Below are positions 34,784 through 46,822 of a stretch of 64,000 nt of DNA, in pieces (the first letter of the stretch is position 1; each line of letters starts with the position of its first letter). Source of the stretch: Vicia villosa. Lineage: Eukaryota; Streptophyta; Magnoliopsida; Fabales; Fabaceae. The translations under genes and the position numbers were made by a program. Location of the stretch: positions 372,001-436,000 of the forward strand of contig NW_026705576.1 in assembly GCF_029867415.1 (NCBI RefSeq). Reading direction: 5' to 3'. The notes beneath the pieces are model-generated. The model was not told the DNA's origin. It ran no database searches and saw only the letters and a program-made list of their open reading frames with translations.

Positions 34784-36641
34784 TGTAACACCCTTCTAAA
34801 CCCCGCAGAAAATTAACAATAATCAGAGTAAAACATGAAAAGGGCATTACAATTCCAGCAAAATAAACAAATATTCATGTCATGCCATAAAAGGAACGAT
34901 AAACCAAAATTATCCAGATAACATGTAAACATCCGGAATCGAAGACTCATAATTCAACCATAAAACAAATAGCCAAAAATAAGAGTTTATCAGTTAACTC
35001 TAAATAACGTTGCCAGTGTTACACGACCAGAGCATGACACGGACCCAACTGACTCTAACGAATTACTTGACGAGCTAGTCCTCACCAAGTACAAAAGCTA
35101 CTCCTCAGTCTGAAAAATAACAACAGTAAGGGTGAATCTCATTCACATTTAACCAATGTTATAAGATATAAATAATAAAATATCAATCACATATTATTCA
35201 CCCAATTACAGTTATGATCAGATTCACCACAACATAATTAATTACAACAATTACACAATCATCACATATTATAACATTGGACAATCTTCCATTCATGTTA
35301 TAATAATACAAGTGCCTAATGCAATGCAACTATATGCATGTGGTACCAACATGGGATAACCCATCTGACCGATCCACCACCATAATGATTCGGCTACTTC
35401 TCTCACTAATTCCACACAATGGGAATTATATACCATTGTCCCACCACCATAACGGATACAACCCACAACATGATTATGAAATGCATGCATCACATACAGC
35501 ATTCTAATCACCAACACCAATCAACTGAATATCATAATCATCAACTAACACAACAATCAATAGCCACACATAGTTATGCTGTTTCTCAACCATCACAAAC
35601 ATATAGTTTACATCAACAATATATGTATATTAATCATCAATCACAACCACGACATTATAACAGATAAAGCATTCACCACTGTACTTGTACGCATAAACCA
35701 TCACAACCAAATAAACTCGAGTGTTTTAAAAATAAATCGAGTCACGACTCAAAACACCATTTTATTGTATAAATCATTTAATTAGCTTCGCTGTGGCACC
35801 AAAATCTGACTTACGGTTTGAAAGATATGGGTTTTAGAAAATAAATTAATTTTTCAAAAAGCATTAGTGGTAACCGGTTACTGAAACCAGGGTAACCGGT
35901 TACTGACTTTCAAAATAACCCCCATGCTGTTTTTAGTATGGGTAATCGGTTACTTCCCTTTTGGTAACCGATTACCGACTCACAAAATGCCATTTTTGCT
36001 GTTTTTACTATGAGTAATCGATTACCCACCCTATGGTAACCGATTACTTCGAGTCTGCAACCTAAAATCACCATTTTTACAGCACCTGTATCAATTCCCA
36101 ACCATACCAGAACGTACCATAACGTATTGCAACATCAAATAGCATCAACAAACACAATTTGGCATGTTTATAACTCATTTCAAACATCCAATTACTACCA
36201 TACACAATCAATACAAACAATTCAACAATTCTCCCAAACCTAACATCCTAAAACCTAAACATAACCCAATTGATACAAACAACATGCTCAATCTATCCTA
36301 CTATCTATAATCCCATAATAGAAGTTAAACGGAAGAGTCCCCCCCTTACCTGAAGGTTGATTCTTCGTTCTTCCTCTCTTCGCACTTCCTCGCTTCTCTA
36401 CTCTTTCACGTTCAGACTTCTCTTCTCTTTTGGTTCTATTTTCACAAATCCTTCTCTTTTTCTATTTTATGAAAATAAGTTTATTATTAACAATGGGCTT
36501 CACAACTGACACCCCCCTTCTACTAAAAGCAACACTGGCCCATTAGCCTTATTATTCCATTTTTCTTAAATAACTCAAATAATTCTAATATTTAATCCAA
36601 AAATCAATTAAATTAAATAAATAATTTTATGGGGTGCTACA
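34784..36641 (-). repeat. Right (5') LTR of Tekay element 2, 1858 bp
   Basis: Begins TGTAACACCC and ends GGGGTGCTACA, then GAAAT. It aligns with 14411-16312 along its length, with one deletion near 34925. Confidence 0.93.
35870..36047. repeat. Array of six GTAAYCGRTTAC palindromes, right LTR
   Basis: Starts at 35870, 35892, 35942, 35964, 36014 and 36036, preserving the 22-bp pair spacing and 72-bp period exactly as in the left LTR. Confidence 0.9.
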
Positions 36642-37732
36642 GAAATCGGTGTGGTGTCGGATATTTTGTCTTTGGCGAAAAGAATGTTCGTTGGTCTTTT
36701 TGTTAACAATGTTTCTTTTCGTATTGGTGACAGTTATTCTACTTCTTTTTGGCACTCTTTATGGATGGAGGAGGGCATAATAAAGTTGTTATTTCCGTCT
36801 TTATTTGCTATTTCTTTTTTACAGGATGTTTTCGTTGCTTGTATGGGAGCTTGGATCAGTGATGTGTGGGTGTGGAATGATTTAGGGATCCCTTTGGTCC
36901 CGACGGGTTTCGAGGGAGAAGCGGTTTCGTTGAGAGCTTTGTTGGATCATTACCGTCCGGTTGTAGACTCTTCTCTGTCGAGGGTTGGTTTGAAGGACCG
37001 TGTGGGGTGGCGTCCGTTGGCCGACGGGTCTTTTACTGTCTCTTCTTGCTATAGTGTTATGGTTAAGGGCTTTATGAAATTTGGTCCTCCTAATCGTTAT
37101 GATTTTGTGTCTCCTCTTTTATGGAAGGGTGATTTTCCGCTAAAAGTCAAAGCTTTCGGATGGATATGTTTCAAGTATAGGATTCCCACAAAGGATTTGT
37201 TAAAGAATCGAGGTATTTTATCTTATAATTCTAATCTTGGTTGTGTTTTTTGTGATGATGACTTAGAGTCTCCCGCCCATCTTTTCTTCTTGTGTCGTAA
37301 GGCGGATGAGGTTTGGAAGGAAGTGGCTTTTTGGATTGGAATGCCTAATTATAAAGAGGTGGATTTTAAGGAGAGTTTTTGGAGATGGAGTTCTTTTTGT
37401 AAATCCAAGAAAGTTAGTAAAGGAAATGTGGGGTGTGTTTGGTTGGCAATTATTTGGAGTATATGGCTCTTTAGGAACAATATGATTTTTAAGAACTTAG
37501 TGTGGAATTTCCGCGATGTTGTGTGGAGTTGTAAAGCTCTCATTTGAAGGTGGTCTTTTATTAGGAATATTCCCCATATCAATTATAACTTTTATGAGTT
37601 TGACAAAAACCCTTTATTTTACTTAAGTTAGGTTCCAATTGATGAGTAATTTTCTCAGGGACTTTAGCCTCTTCTTTTGTAATCTTGTTCCGTGAATTTT
37701 TGTTCTCATCAATATAACTTGCTTAAAAAAAA
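36642..37732 (+). pseudogene. LINE (L1-type) 3' piece: RT zinc-binding domain, 3' UTR, poly-A
   Basis: After the GAAAT duplication the LINE frame resumes with a one-base shift at SDILSLAKRM and continues through FRIGDSYSTSFWHSLWMEE, GWRPLADGSFTVSSCYS and the RT zinc-binding domain (LLWKGDFPLKVKAFGWICFK, RGILSYNSNLGCVFCDDDLE). TGA at 37545-37547 stands where a Trp codon is likely, since the same frame goes on to FYEFDKNPLFYLS and a final TAG near 37631. A short 3' UTR ends in AAAAAAAA at 37725-37732. Automated annotation often calls this a host gene; it is a LINE tail. Confidence 0.9.
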
Positions 37733-38436
37733 TGATAATAGATTAAGTTTTTTCATTATTAATCAATACTAATAAAAAATATATCTTAGTAAGAATTTTT
37801 CAGTGTCAATCAAATATCAATAAAAAAATTTATTATCAATCAATAGTTGTAAAAAGAATATAAACAAAATCTAATAAATTTTTTCTTTTTATTCCCGTTC
37901 AAGAACATAAACCCTATAAAATTCTTCTTCTTCTCTTAAAGTTCTTCCTTTCTATCAAACATTTTTCTTTGTAAATTAATTTTATTTTGAACCACCATTT
38001 TATTTTGCTTTAACATTAAATTGTCATCAAAATTGTAAATGTTAATTATGTTTTGAAGAATGATATTTTAATCCAACAATTATGATATAACTTATATTCC
38101 ACTAATTAAGCACCTCGATGGAAGTTTTTTCCCAAAGCATGTCTAAAAAAATGAACAATGTCAATTGTTCTCACAAAGAATCCAGAAAACTCTTTCTATT
38201 GTTTTAAAAATGTCTCCCTATTTTTTACCTGCCTTTCTCTCACATTTTCATTTGTTAACCACCATATATTTAATTGATGATGGAAATGTTTTAATATAAA
38301 TATGAAATCTACATTATTGTGGTGAGACATGAAGTTACTATTTTTCATAGTATCTTGATGAAAAATTTGCTCCGGTCAAAGTGCAAGCGGGCATGTTACT
38401 CTTGTAAAGATAGAAGCATTCAAAAAATTTATTAGG
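37733..38436. other. Unassigned AT-rich stretch
   Basis: No open frame, repeat boundary or family motif recognised. It lies between the LINE tail and the Tat-like remnant. Confidence 0.5.
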
Positions 38437-38889
38437 TGTTTAACGGTGGTTAGGATTTGTTAATGGCGTCGAGAACTCCCATACGGTAGTATTTATTGTG
38501 GTTTAGAGGACATGCTCACGTAAGGTGAGAGACTCTATATATGTGTTGAGTGCTTAGATATAAGTGTATGAGTTTGTTATCCTTTTCTCCCTTTGGGGGA
38601 GAGGTACTTATAGAGGCCTTGAACCTAGGGTTTCTTTAGAAAGGTCATCTCATCCTCCTAATCAATGATGGACTGTTGAATCCTTATTTTCAAGCTGGCA
38701 TGAGCCAATTACTCACCCTGGACTTCTCTCTGCCTAAAAAACATTTTATCCCACGTTTGCATAACTAGGTGGAAGGGAAGTACTTGGGGGGCGACGGGAT
38801 ACCTCCTTGAGGGTGACATAAGATCGTCACCTTTCTTGGGGGGCGACTTATCGTCATCGCCCTAGATAGATCATTTATGAATATAACAC

Positions 38890-40420
38890 TACACAGTCCC
38901 TCAAACTCTTTGACAGAGCACGAAGTGCTTTTGGACCGTGGTCTAGGGGAGTATCCCGAAGCCTTAGATTTCTCGATGATATGTGAGACATGCTATGTCT
39001 ATTAGGCTCGGAGGTTTTATAAAGAGAAGTTGCATTATTTAGTCTTGTATAAGGAAACTCTAAGTCCTTCGAGAGTTTAATTAGCTTGGGAATTCTAAGT
39101 CCCTTAGGAAAATTCATATGTAGCTTGGCTGATGAGACTATAAGTCCCTTAGGCTAGAGTTCAGTCGTGCTTTTTGGGCAAAACTTTTATGTTTAATCTC
39201 GTCCGAGGAAACTATAAGTCCCTAAAACAAATGTTTAATTAGCCTAGCTAGGAAATCTAAGTCCCTCAGGCAAGTCATATTTAGCTTGGCTAGTAAGACT
39301 ATAAGTCTGTTTACGGTGATTTCCGGTAAACAACCGCTAGTCCTCCAAACTATAAATATACTTTGGTTACTCGCAGGATCGACTAGATTGATCCTAGGAC
39401 ATAGTCAAATAGTTGTCTTTCGAGAGAATTTGGCTCATATTTGTTGGTCTTTTGCTTCGAAACTTGGTTGTAGTATGAACATGCAAATAACTTGCGAAAT
39501 AAACTAACAAATAATGTACAACTGAAACATAAAACTGGTTATAAATGTAAATGAAAACTTTGACGTAAATGTAAAGAAATGTAAACTTCAGAAATGTAAA
39601 GTGCAAGAATGTAAAGACTTATCGAAAAGAAAACTAGAATTGAAGGAAAAAACTGGGCGAAGAGTAAAAGAAACTTAAAGACATTTTGATTCTGTAAATA
39701 GAAATACAAACATATTAAAGTGTGGTGTCATACGTACATTTTTCAGCGAACTCTTTCTCTTAACACTTGATACTTGAGTAATTTGTGAGTGATTTGTACA
39801 AAATGAACACCCTGGATCCTGATACTAAGACCCTTATTTATACTAATTCGACCCTAACGGTCCTACGCTAACGAAATGCCACGTTGCTCACATGCATGCG
39901 TTTCGAATCCCTGGGGCGCCATCTGTCCTTGTTCGGTTATACAGAATATTTCGAAATTCAAATCCTCCCGCCTGAATTCTCTTTCAATACGTGGCAACGT
40001 GATCTTTAGTGAGAATGCAATGAAACAAGCTAAACTTCAGTACTCTTTGTATTTCGAAAAACACTTAAGTCTCAAAGACAATCTATCTCGATTTAGTTTC
40101 GATTTCAATCATCTTCATCATAAATAACATCCTCAGAAATGGCCTTTAAAAGCCATTTATTCTCGAGAATGGCCATCGAAAGCCATTTTATTCTTCGAAC
40201 TCTAATTCTTCAAGAAACATATCCTTCAACCGAAATCTCCAGCTAACAAAGTCCCTCAGACGAGGCGTTGGACCTCTCGAGCGGGACTTTAATCAAGCGC
40301 TCAAACAATACTCACGACTAAGTCTCCTAGGCTAGACTTCGGCTGTGCCTTTTGGGAGAAATTTATATGTCTCATCTCACTCGAGGAAACTTTAAGTCCC
40401 CCATGAGAGATTTTAATCAG
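38890..40420. repeat. Irregular AAGTCCCT-bearing repeats, interrupted by a solo LTR
   Basis: AAGTCCCT or close variants near 39061, 39097, 39140, 39213, 39259, 39303/40249, 40321 and 40391, often followed by YAGGC. A longer 100-bp block (39131-39230) recurs at 40312-40420 with the words GTGCYTTTTGGG and CGAGGAAACT. A solo LTR (39308-40248) breaks one repeat. Confidence 0.7.
39308..40248 (+). mobile_element. Solo LTR, 941 bp, family unresolved
   Basis: Starts TGTTTACGGTGATTTCCGG and ends CAGCTAACA, with AAGTC on both sides (39303-39307 and 40249-40253). ACTATAAATATAC at about 39347 is a TATA-like box on the + strand, so I orient it that way. No coding capacity. Probably a gypsy LTR; I cannot name the family. 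Confidence 0.85.
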
Positions 40421-40439
40421 TACCAACAATATAGGGTTT

Positions 40440-41060
40440 TTCCCTCTCTGTCTCAAAGCTACTTTCATAACAGTCTCGAGCGGTTTGTTGGTCTCATCGG
40501 ATTGTACCGATTCGCCCTCTAGATAGTGGTTACTTCCAGACTAGGTATAGGGTGGAAATGACCGCCCCTAGTGCATTTATGGTAGGTGCCCAATGATGAT
40601 GTTATAAGGCAACATGGGGTCCATAATAAGATAGTTGACATCAATTTCCTTAGCATTTGCACCCTCTCCACATGTAGTCTTCAAGGCCACAGGGCCCTTT
40701 ACTTGTATTTGTTTTCCTGGCAATTATGTTAATGAGCCACTAAATACTTTGACGTCGTTAGGATTGAGCTGCAGTTTTTAGAAGGAGTCCTAGAACAAGA
40801 TGTCAACAAAGTTATCAAATTCTATAAAAACTCGCTTGATATCCCTGTTTCCATGTTGCACTGTGATGACCAAGGGTTCATTATCGTGAGGATTGACTCT
40901 AGTGGCGTCCTCCTTGAAAAAGGTGATATTAACCCAGGTTTTTTCTCTCGCACCCCTGGTAAACTTGGAGATATTACATTATCTACAAGCACCTAACTTG
41001 TGTATTTCCTTCTAGAGAAGCTAGAGCTATCTCCATCAGTGAAACCTTCGACTATGGTGT
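40440..41060 (-). pseudogene. Tat-type gag-protease remnant
   Basis: Minus-strand translation gives broken pieces such as RVFIEFDNFVDILF, KLQLNPNDVKVFSGSLT, GPVALKTTCGEGANAKEIDV and MDPMLPYNIIIG, the familiar spacing of the retropepsin region in Tat-like elements. The usual VDTGSSADI active site reads IEFDNFVDI, so the catalytic Asp motif is damaged. Several stops and frame changes are present. It is an old copy. Confidence 0.75.
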
Positions 41061-42759
41061 TTGTGTTGGAACATAAAGTTTTTTCGCCCATCTTTGAAGG
41101 GAAGGTGGAAGGAGTTAGAATGAAAGAGGAGTGGTGCAGGTTAGTTACAAAAATGTCACCTTTCTTCCATCTGCCACATATGATCGAAAGTGGAAGTTTT
41201 AGGGGGAAATTGTTAGCCTGGAATTTCCAGCTAAAAGGAAGTCAACAAAGAATGATACGTTGAGAAACACTAGATGTTGAAAGCATTCATTAACAAGTTT
41301 CGATAGAAACAATCTAGTCGACTGATATGTCTTGACCAGCGTGATAGGTATGGTTTGGAATAATTACAAGAGCAAATCCGCAAGTTTAGGATCACTCTTT
41401 CATCTAAACATGTCCAAAATCTCAAAAAAGACATTCGACAAAGTTTTGTCTCGACAAGAAGGTTGCGTTGACAAGGTATTTAGTTATCCAAAGGGACTTA
41501 GTATTTTCTCTAAGTCAAAGATTCGATTGGAGAAATAGGTATGTCGATGAGTGATGAATCACACCTTCTTAAGAAGCAGTTAGTGGTTCTATGGAGGTAC
41601 GAACATGGGATGATGGACAATTCAGTAGTTTTTTTAAGACTATCAATGTGGAAGCATGTCAGAAGGATAAAATTCATATGTCAACACGTGTCTTCTCTTT
41701 TGGAGAATAACTCTTGGAGACAGTTATTGTTAGATTAGTATAAGTAGCAGGCTCATACATTGTAATAAAGGTCGCAAAGTTTTATACATTCTCTATAGAA
41801 CTGAAGTACCCAAGTTACAGAGCAAAATAGTGTGTGAGAAACATGCATGAGTCTGCATCCTTTCTTTTCATTGCCTTTTTGTTCCTTAAATAAAACATTT
41901 GTCTTTGCTATCTTAAATTTCCACTTTTGTTTAATGTCATTTATTTCATTTTACATACTTGTCATTTACCAAGGCTTGTCTTTATTTAAGATTTGAATTT
42001 ATTGTCTTTAGAAAAAAAGTTGCATTTAATTTACACACACTTCTTTTCATGCAAATACTCTCCACAAATTGCTCTCGAATTTTTTCGAGTTAATTTCACC
42101 AGCACGGTAAACTTGTGATTCTTTATCAAAAACACTAGTAAACAATATGAATATCATGATTCACCTAAATATTCTCTTGTTGAACATTCTAAATATAGGC
42201 ATTCCACTAAAAGCTCTCATAGCTAAACATGTAACACTAAACTTGAATCACCAATCATATAATTTTCACAAAACAATTCCAAAACACCACCTTTAAAATG
42301 TAAAATCTCAACATCAACTCAAAATCCATCCAAACAAGTGTATTTAATACTACTAGATTTATTAAGAATATAAGAAAAATGAAAAATATGTAAACTGTTT
42401 AACAAGTGGCATTCAAAATACTAATAAACCTTCAATTACAATTTGTTATCAAAAGAGGTAAAATACTAATAAATCGTTTTACTAATAAAATTCTAATAGT
42501 TAAGTTGTCAAACTTCAAGTTATAAAATCTTTGTAGAATTTTTTCCAAAAATAGATGACATCTTCAAGTAAACTCATGTTTTGGAAAAGAAGGCTGAAAG
42601 GTCCTCAACAAAATCGACTCCATCAAAATCAAATGCAACTACAAAAGAGAATCAAAGTAGAAAAGAATTAAAGATACATAAATTATAAAAGAAGATAAAT
42701 GAAAATAATACAAATAGAAATGTTGTAAATACTAACTTGGAGTTCCACAAAGCCAACCG
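41061..42759. other. Unassigned stretch
   Basis: Short open frames (41332-41538, 41541-41738) look random. TGTTAGATTAGTATAAGTAG at about 41727 could start another LTR, but I found no matching end or duplication. The hAT terminal repeat expected left of 42760 was not found. Confidence 0.45.
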
Positions 42760-43220
42760 TGTGCGTACAACAATGCTTCAACATTTTCAGGTAAAAAAGC
42801 GCTTCAAAACTTGTCATGTATACATCCACCTATACTAAATGTTGATTCTGATACAACTATAGTAATTGGAATTCTCAAAAGGTCATGTGCCAATGTAGAA
42901 AGTTCGGGATATTTACCCTTATTTTCTTTCCAATATTGTAAAACATCTAAATTAGAATATTCCTCATTGTCAGTTTTTTTTCATTCAAATAAGTTTCCAA
43001 ATCAAACTCATTTTTGATGGTCCACACAATTAATTTCCTAAGTCCTAAAATCTTGCAAGCCATTTGAGGGAATGTTTGGAGTGCTTACCTCTATTTGACA
43101 TTTGTGAAGATGAAGTGCTTATCTCATTTGAGGACTTGAGATATTCTTGAAAAAAAGGTTTTCAACTTATCAAAGATCAACTTTGCAACTTGTACTCCCT
43201 CACCACCTATCAACTTCACA
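42760..43220 (-). pseudogene. hAT (Ac-like) transposase, C-terminal piece
   Basis: Minus strand reads NLDVLQYWKENKGKYPELST, then LAHDLLRIPITIVVSESTFS, the hAT dimerisation domain; GGCIHDKF, a stop, then NVEALLYAHGW follow. Upstream in the same sense, IGGEGVQVAKLIFDKLKTFF fits the region before it. N-terminal parts lie at 55878-56118 and 58785-59560, separated by later insertions. Stops and frame changes make it nonfunctional. Confidence 0.87.
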
Positions 43221-43915
43221 TAGAAAAAAGTTGCAGGTTTGAGAGTCTCTTGTGTAGGTGCTTTGTCACCCTTTTATCTTCTGATACTTGTGGTATACGT
43301 CTTGCTCTTACTTAGAATCCTTTAGGCAACAAGTTGAGTTTTCTTCTCACTCTTTAAGATTTTAAGCGTGAGAATTGAGTTATGTTCTTGATCAAAGCTT
43401 TTAAGCAAGATCAAGTATTTGTTCTTGGTTAAGGAGCGTCTTAGCTATATATTTTATTCTTAATCAAGGGGTGTCTTGATTAAGGTGTTTTTTGTGTATT
43501 TGAAATGTGATCTTCAGTTAGGTGAAAGGTCTTCGATATAATAATTGGGACTAGGACTGTTAGACATCGTTGTTGTGATTGAAAGTGGGATGGGATTTCT
43601 CATGTCTAGGAGGTTCTTAAGTAGAAGTTATACAGGGTAGTGATTAGGATTGAAAGTTGTAAGCATGAGACTTGTTTAGGCTTTGAACTAATACTATAGT
43701 GGACTTCCTTCCTAGCTTGGTACCCCGAAGAGTAGGTGATGTTTCACCGAACTGGGTAAACAATCACGTGTATTATTTATATTTCTGCACATTTATTTTC
43801 TGTAGAATCACACAGTTTAAAACTTTTGTTCAGGATGTTGGAACATCTGTCTCGACATTAGTTTTGTTATTATTATATTAGTATGAACATGCATTGCTTG
43901 TAGTAGAGAAATTTA
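43221..43915 (+). repeat. Left LTR of old Sirevirus, 5'-truncated
   Basis: Matches 55170-55877 from AAAAAGTTGCAGGTTTGAGA to the end with many substitutions. The first about 475 bp seen in the right LTR are missing, and hAT sequence abuts directly. Confidence 0.85.
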
Positions 43916-43918
43916 AAT

Positions 43919-43937
43919 AGGTATTAGAGCTGGCGCC
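43919..43937 (+). other. Primer-binding site of old Sirevirus (mutated)
   Basis: GGTATTAGAGCTGGCGCC against the usual TGGTATCAGAGC; one C-to-T change in the core. Confidence 0.7.
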
Positions 43938-45472
43938 CTAGTCTATTGGGTGAGTTTCGCGGAGTATTTTTCAGGTACTACTGTTATTTATGAAGACTGG
44001 AATAAAAAAAATTCTTGGACAACAGATTTTGAAGAATAATCAAGATAGGAGAATCGTGGTTCTGAAGAGATTGAAGGGAAGAGTATGAGTTGGTTTTATG
44101 TAACCTCGAAGTTATCAACACCATGTTCTATGGGGTTGGTATGTTTCTTTGTTAGACTCATCATCACTTGTTTTATGGCCAAAGATACTTGGGAAATTCT
44201 CAAGTCCACTCATAAAGGCACATCTTAGTGTGTTGGGTATGAAGTGATCAGAAGAAAGACTGATCTAGAAGAAGATTCTCAAGTCTCTATTCAAGAGATT
44301 TGACATGAAAGTTACAACTATTGGAAACAAGAGCATGGATTTTGTTTAAAGCTCAGAAGAAGCTTGTGCCCTGGTTTCTAATGAAGGGCTTCTTATTGCA
44401 ATTGTGTTCCTTAGAAGGTGATCCAATCAGTTGTTTAGGTGATTGGACGATTTGTGTATACCAAATATAAAAAATATTTGTACTGACTTCACTAAGTTTG
44501 TGGTGCTAAAAGAGAAAGCTGGAACTTGAGTAAATATCTATCAATGTCAAAGCATTCATATGAGTATGGAGACCTCAAATCGCTGTGGAGCAGAATGTCC
44601 TGCTTATCTCAAGGACAACTGTATAGGTTTTCTTTGTCTTGGTTTAATTAGGAAAGGTTTCCTGATTATGGTTCCCAAGGTAACTTTAGTTTGACTAGAA
44701 GATGGACTTCATATGAAGATTTCTATTATGTAGATTTATCTCACTATGAGCTGGAATTTTTATTCGATGGTCTGTGTATCTACAATAAAAGGAGTGGTCA
44801 ACCATGAAAAAGTAGGAGTGACTAGCTTCTAATCTTATTTCTTAAGAGAATGAAGAAGTGTCTACAAGCTATGTTTTACAAGGTGACTCTTAATCCTAAA
44901 GCTTGATATCTTGATCAAGTCTGTTAGGACTATCCAAATTTGTTGGAGGAGTTTCTTCAAGAGGGAAGATGATTTGAATTTTTAGGAGGATAAGTTTTCA
45001 TCGCTTATTAGCAAAGGGAAAACTTAAGGTGACAAAAGGTTGTTTTCATCAAGAAGAAAGTTGGGTCAAGGATGTCAATATTAATGTCTCAACATTGTGC
45101 TAGATATCAGTATACTGATGCTAAAGGCAGATGCTTCAACTAAAGATGTGTCTTTTGTGAAAGTGTGATTTTAACAGGTCTTTTTGTTTGACTTCCTCAA
45201 AGGTCAAGTTCAGCCTTGGTTAACCAAGTAGTGGTTAATGACTTAGAGAAGGTGGTTTTTCCTTATCTCTCATATCTCTCTTAGAACTTCAACTAAGATG
45301 ATTGGTATTTTGGCACTAACTATTATAGACACTCAACTGCAATAAAAGAGTTTTTGGTGATATGTTTACTTTCATTATATCAATTGTTCGTGCGTTGGTG
45401 TTTGCAAAAGAGAAGTTGAAGGTCATTGAATAATTGAAGAATTCGTGATGAATTCTCTAAAGTTCGTGATAA
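43938..45472 (+). pseudogene. Old Sirevirus gag remnant
   Basis: Broken translation with pieces such as CFMAKDTWEILKSTHKGTS and RRKTDLEEDSQVSIQEI, resembling the Sirevirus gag core (KEAWEILK..YEGT). Many stops; no domain intact. Beyond about 44600 I recognise little. Confidence 0.65.
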
Positions 45473-46822
45473 TGTTAGAACAAGATTTGGTTCTGCAATA
45501 TGTCTCTGAGTTTTGTGATAACAATGAGTATGTTTGTATGAACAATTTTGTTATACTAACTTTTGTTATGTTGATTATTTAACAAACAGGTTCCGATTCT
45601 GATGAAAAGGTGTGGCCAAAACATCAGAAACTACCAAGTTATGTTTCCGCGCTACACAAGTTCTGATGAACAGTAGAAAAGCTTCAGAAGCATCTAAAGT
45701 CATTACTCTGAAACAAAACCATTCTGAAGACCAAGTGCTGAAGACTCTGAAGACGTGGTTTTGAAGACTCTGAAGACTTGAAGTCCTGAAGAATCAAGGT
45801 TCTGAAGGCAAATGGTTTTGAAGACCAAGGGCTGAAGATTCTGAAGACGTGGTTCTGAAGACTCTGAAGACTTGAAGCTCTGAAGATCTAAAGCTTATTT
45901 TATTTTCTTCCAACTCATGTTGTGAGCCTCTGAAGTTCAAGAAGAATAGAAGATAACATTATATAGTACGAGGTACAAGGTATAAATAAATGTTTCATTC
46001 CACTACCAATAAAGGACGGACGCTGCGTACTATCTTGTCTCCCACTACGTTCAAGCCGCTAAACTTTTGGAAGTTCCAGAACTGCCCTCCAACAGATATA
46101 TTATTTTATTGGAAATATAAAGGGCTTGAAGACTCACGAGAAAGATGCTAATCCACGATCATATTCATTCTGAAAAGACTGTTCATAGCTTTATACTCTT
46201 AAGTCTAGTTTTGAAATATATCGTTTACATTAAGCTTGTGTAGAAGCACTTATATTGTAAACAAACTTTGTTTCAAACGGTTGTTTGATTCTGACTCAAG
46301 AGACCTGTTCGTCTAAAGTCTTGGGAGGTTTGGGACTAGATAGTCTTAAAGGTTGTTAGTCACAGGCGATTGCTTGTGCAGGGTTAGTCACTTGCAGGTA
46401 GCTTGTGAAGGGTTAGTTATAGGTGGTTGCTTGTGTAGGGTTAGTCACTTTCGGGTAGCTTGTGCAAGGTTAGTCACTTGCGTGTAGCTTGTGCATTATA
46501 GTTAGTCACTTGCGGTTGCTTGTGCATCGTTAGTCACTGGCCGTTGCCCGTGCATTTGTAATCAGTTTGGTTATAGTGGATTAAGACCTCAATTGAGAGA
46601 GGCGAAATCACCTTGGTGTATGAACTAGACTAGCTTGGGAGTTTCTCAAGTGAACTAGTATAAACATACCTTGTTCTTTCCTTCATTGCAATCTATAGTT
46701 ATTATCAAGAGTAAGGAGTTTGTGTTTTAAAGAGGGGATTTGTTTTTTATTCAAGTTTTGTTTGTTAAAAACCCTATTCAACCCCCCCCCCCCCCCCCTT
46801 TCTAGTGTTTCTCACACCTTCA
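45473..46822 (+). mobile_element. Sirevirus solo LTR, 1350 bp
   Basis: Begins TGTTAGAACAAGATTTGG and ends CTCACACCTTCA, like the other Sirevirus LTRs. Flanks are GATAA (45468-45472) and GATAG (46823-46827), a 4/5 duplication. TATAAATAAA at 45981-45990. Near its end there is a run of 17 C (46782-46798) in place of the shorter C tract of the relatives. Confidence 0.85.
46354..46557 (+). repeat. About seven 29-bp tandem units in the Sirevirus solo LTR
   Basis: Units start GTTAGTCAC and end GCTTGTGCA with variations. The array sits between the TATA box and the LTR end, roughly where Sirevirus 1 has its 64-bp triplication. Confidence 0.85.

Larger units (their letters stand above)
14411..36641 (-). 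mobile_element. Ty3/gypsy Tekay-type chromovirus 2, split by a nested insertion
   Basis: LTRs at 14411-16312 and 34784-36641 flank gag-pol on the minus strand. GAAAT directly precedes (14406-14410) and follows (36642-36646) it, a perfect 5-bp target duplication inside the LINE. The 18.5-kb interior is inflated: 20845-34768 is a later insertion, and without it the element is about 8.3 kb. A chromodomain-like C-terminus places it among Tekay/Del chromoviruses. The two LTRs differ by scattered substitutions and a deletion of about 30 bp near 34925, so this copy is older than gypsy element 1. Confidence 0.95.
38437..41060 (-). mobile_element. Tat-type Ty3/gypsy remnant with repeat-rich LTR-like region
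   Basis: The right part (40440-41060) encodes gag-pro fragments on the minus strand. The left part has LTR-like features: TGTTTAACGGTGGTTAGG at 38437, the CTCTATATATGTG TATA-like stretch near 38530, and an array of CTAAGTCCCTTAGG-type repeats (about 38890-39300 and 40249-40420). RT and integrase are missing, so a large deletion is likely. Boundaries are uncertain. Confidence 0.55.

Noticed and set aside
14411..36641. A single 22-kb giant retrotransposon carrying transposase and protease cargo
   Set aside because: Exact target duplications (CTCTG, TTT) show that the cargo is two later nested insertions.
36651..37547. Host gene for a 298-residue zinc-binding protein
   Set aside because: It is the RT zinc-binding tail of a LINE, in register with the piece at 14075-14410 once the GAAAT-flanked insertion is removed.
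41727..42130. Another LTR starting TGTTAGATTAG
   Set aside because: No matching end, second copy or target duplication found.
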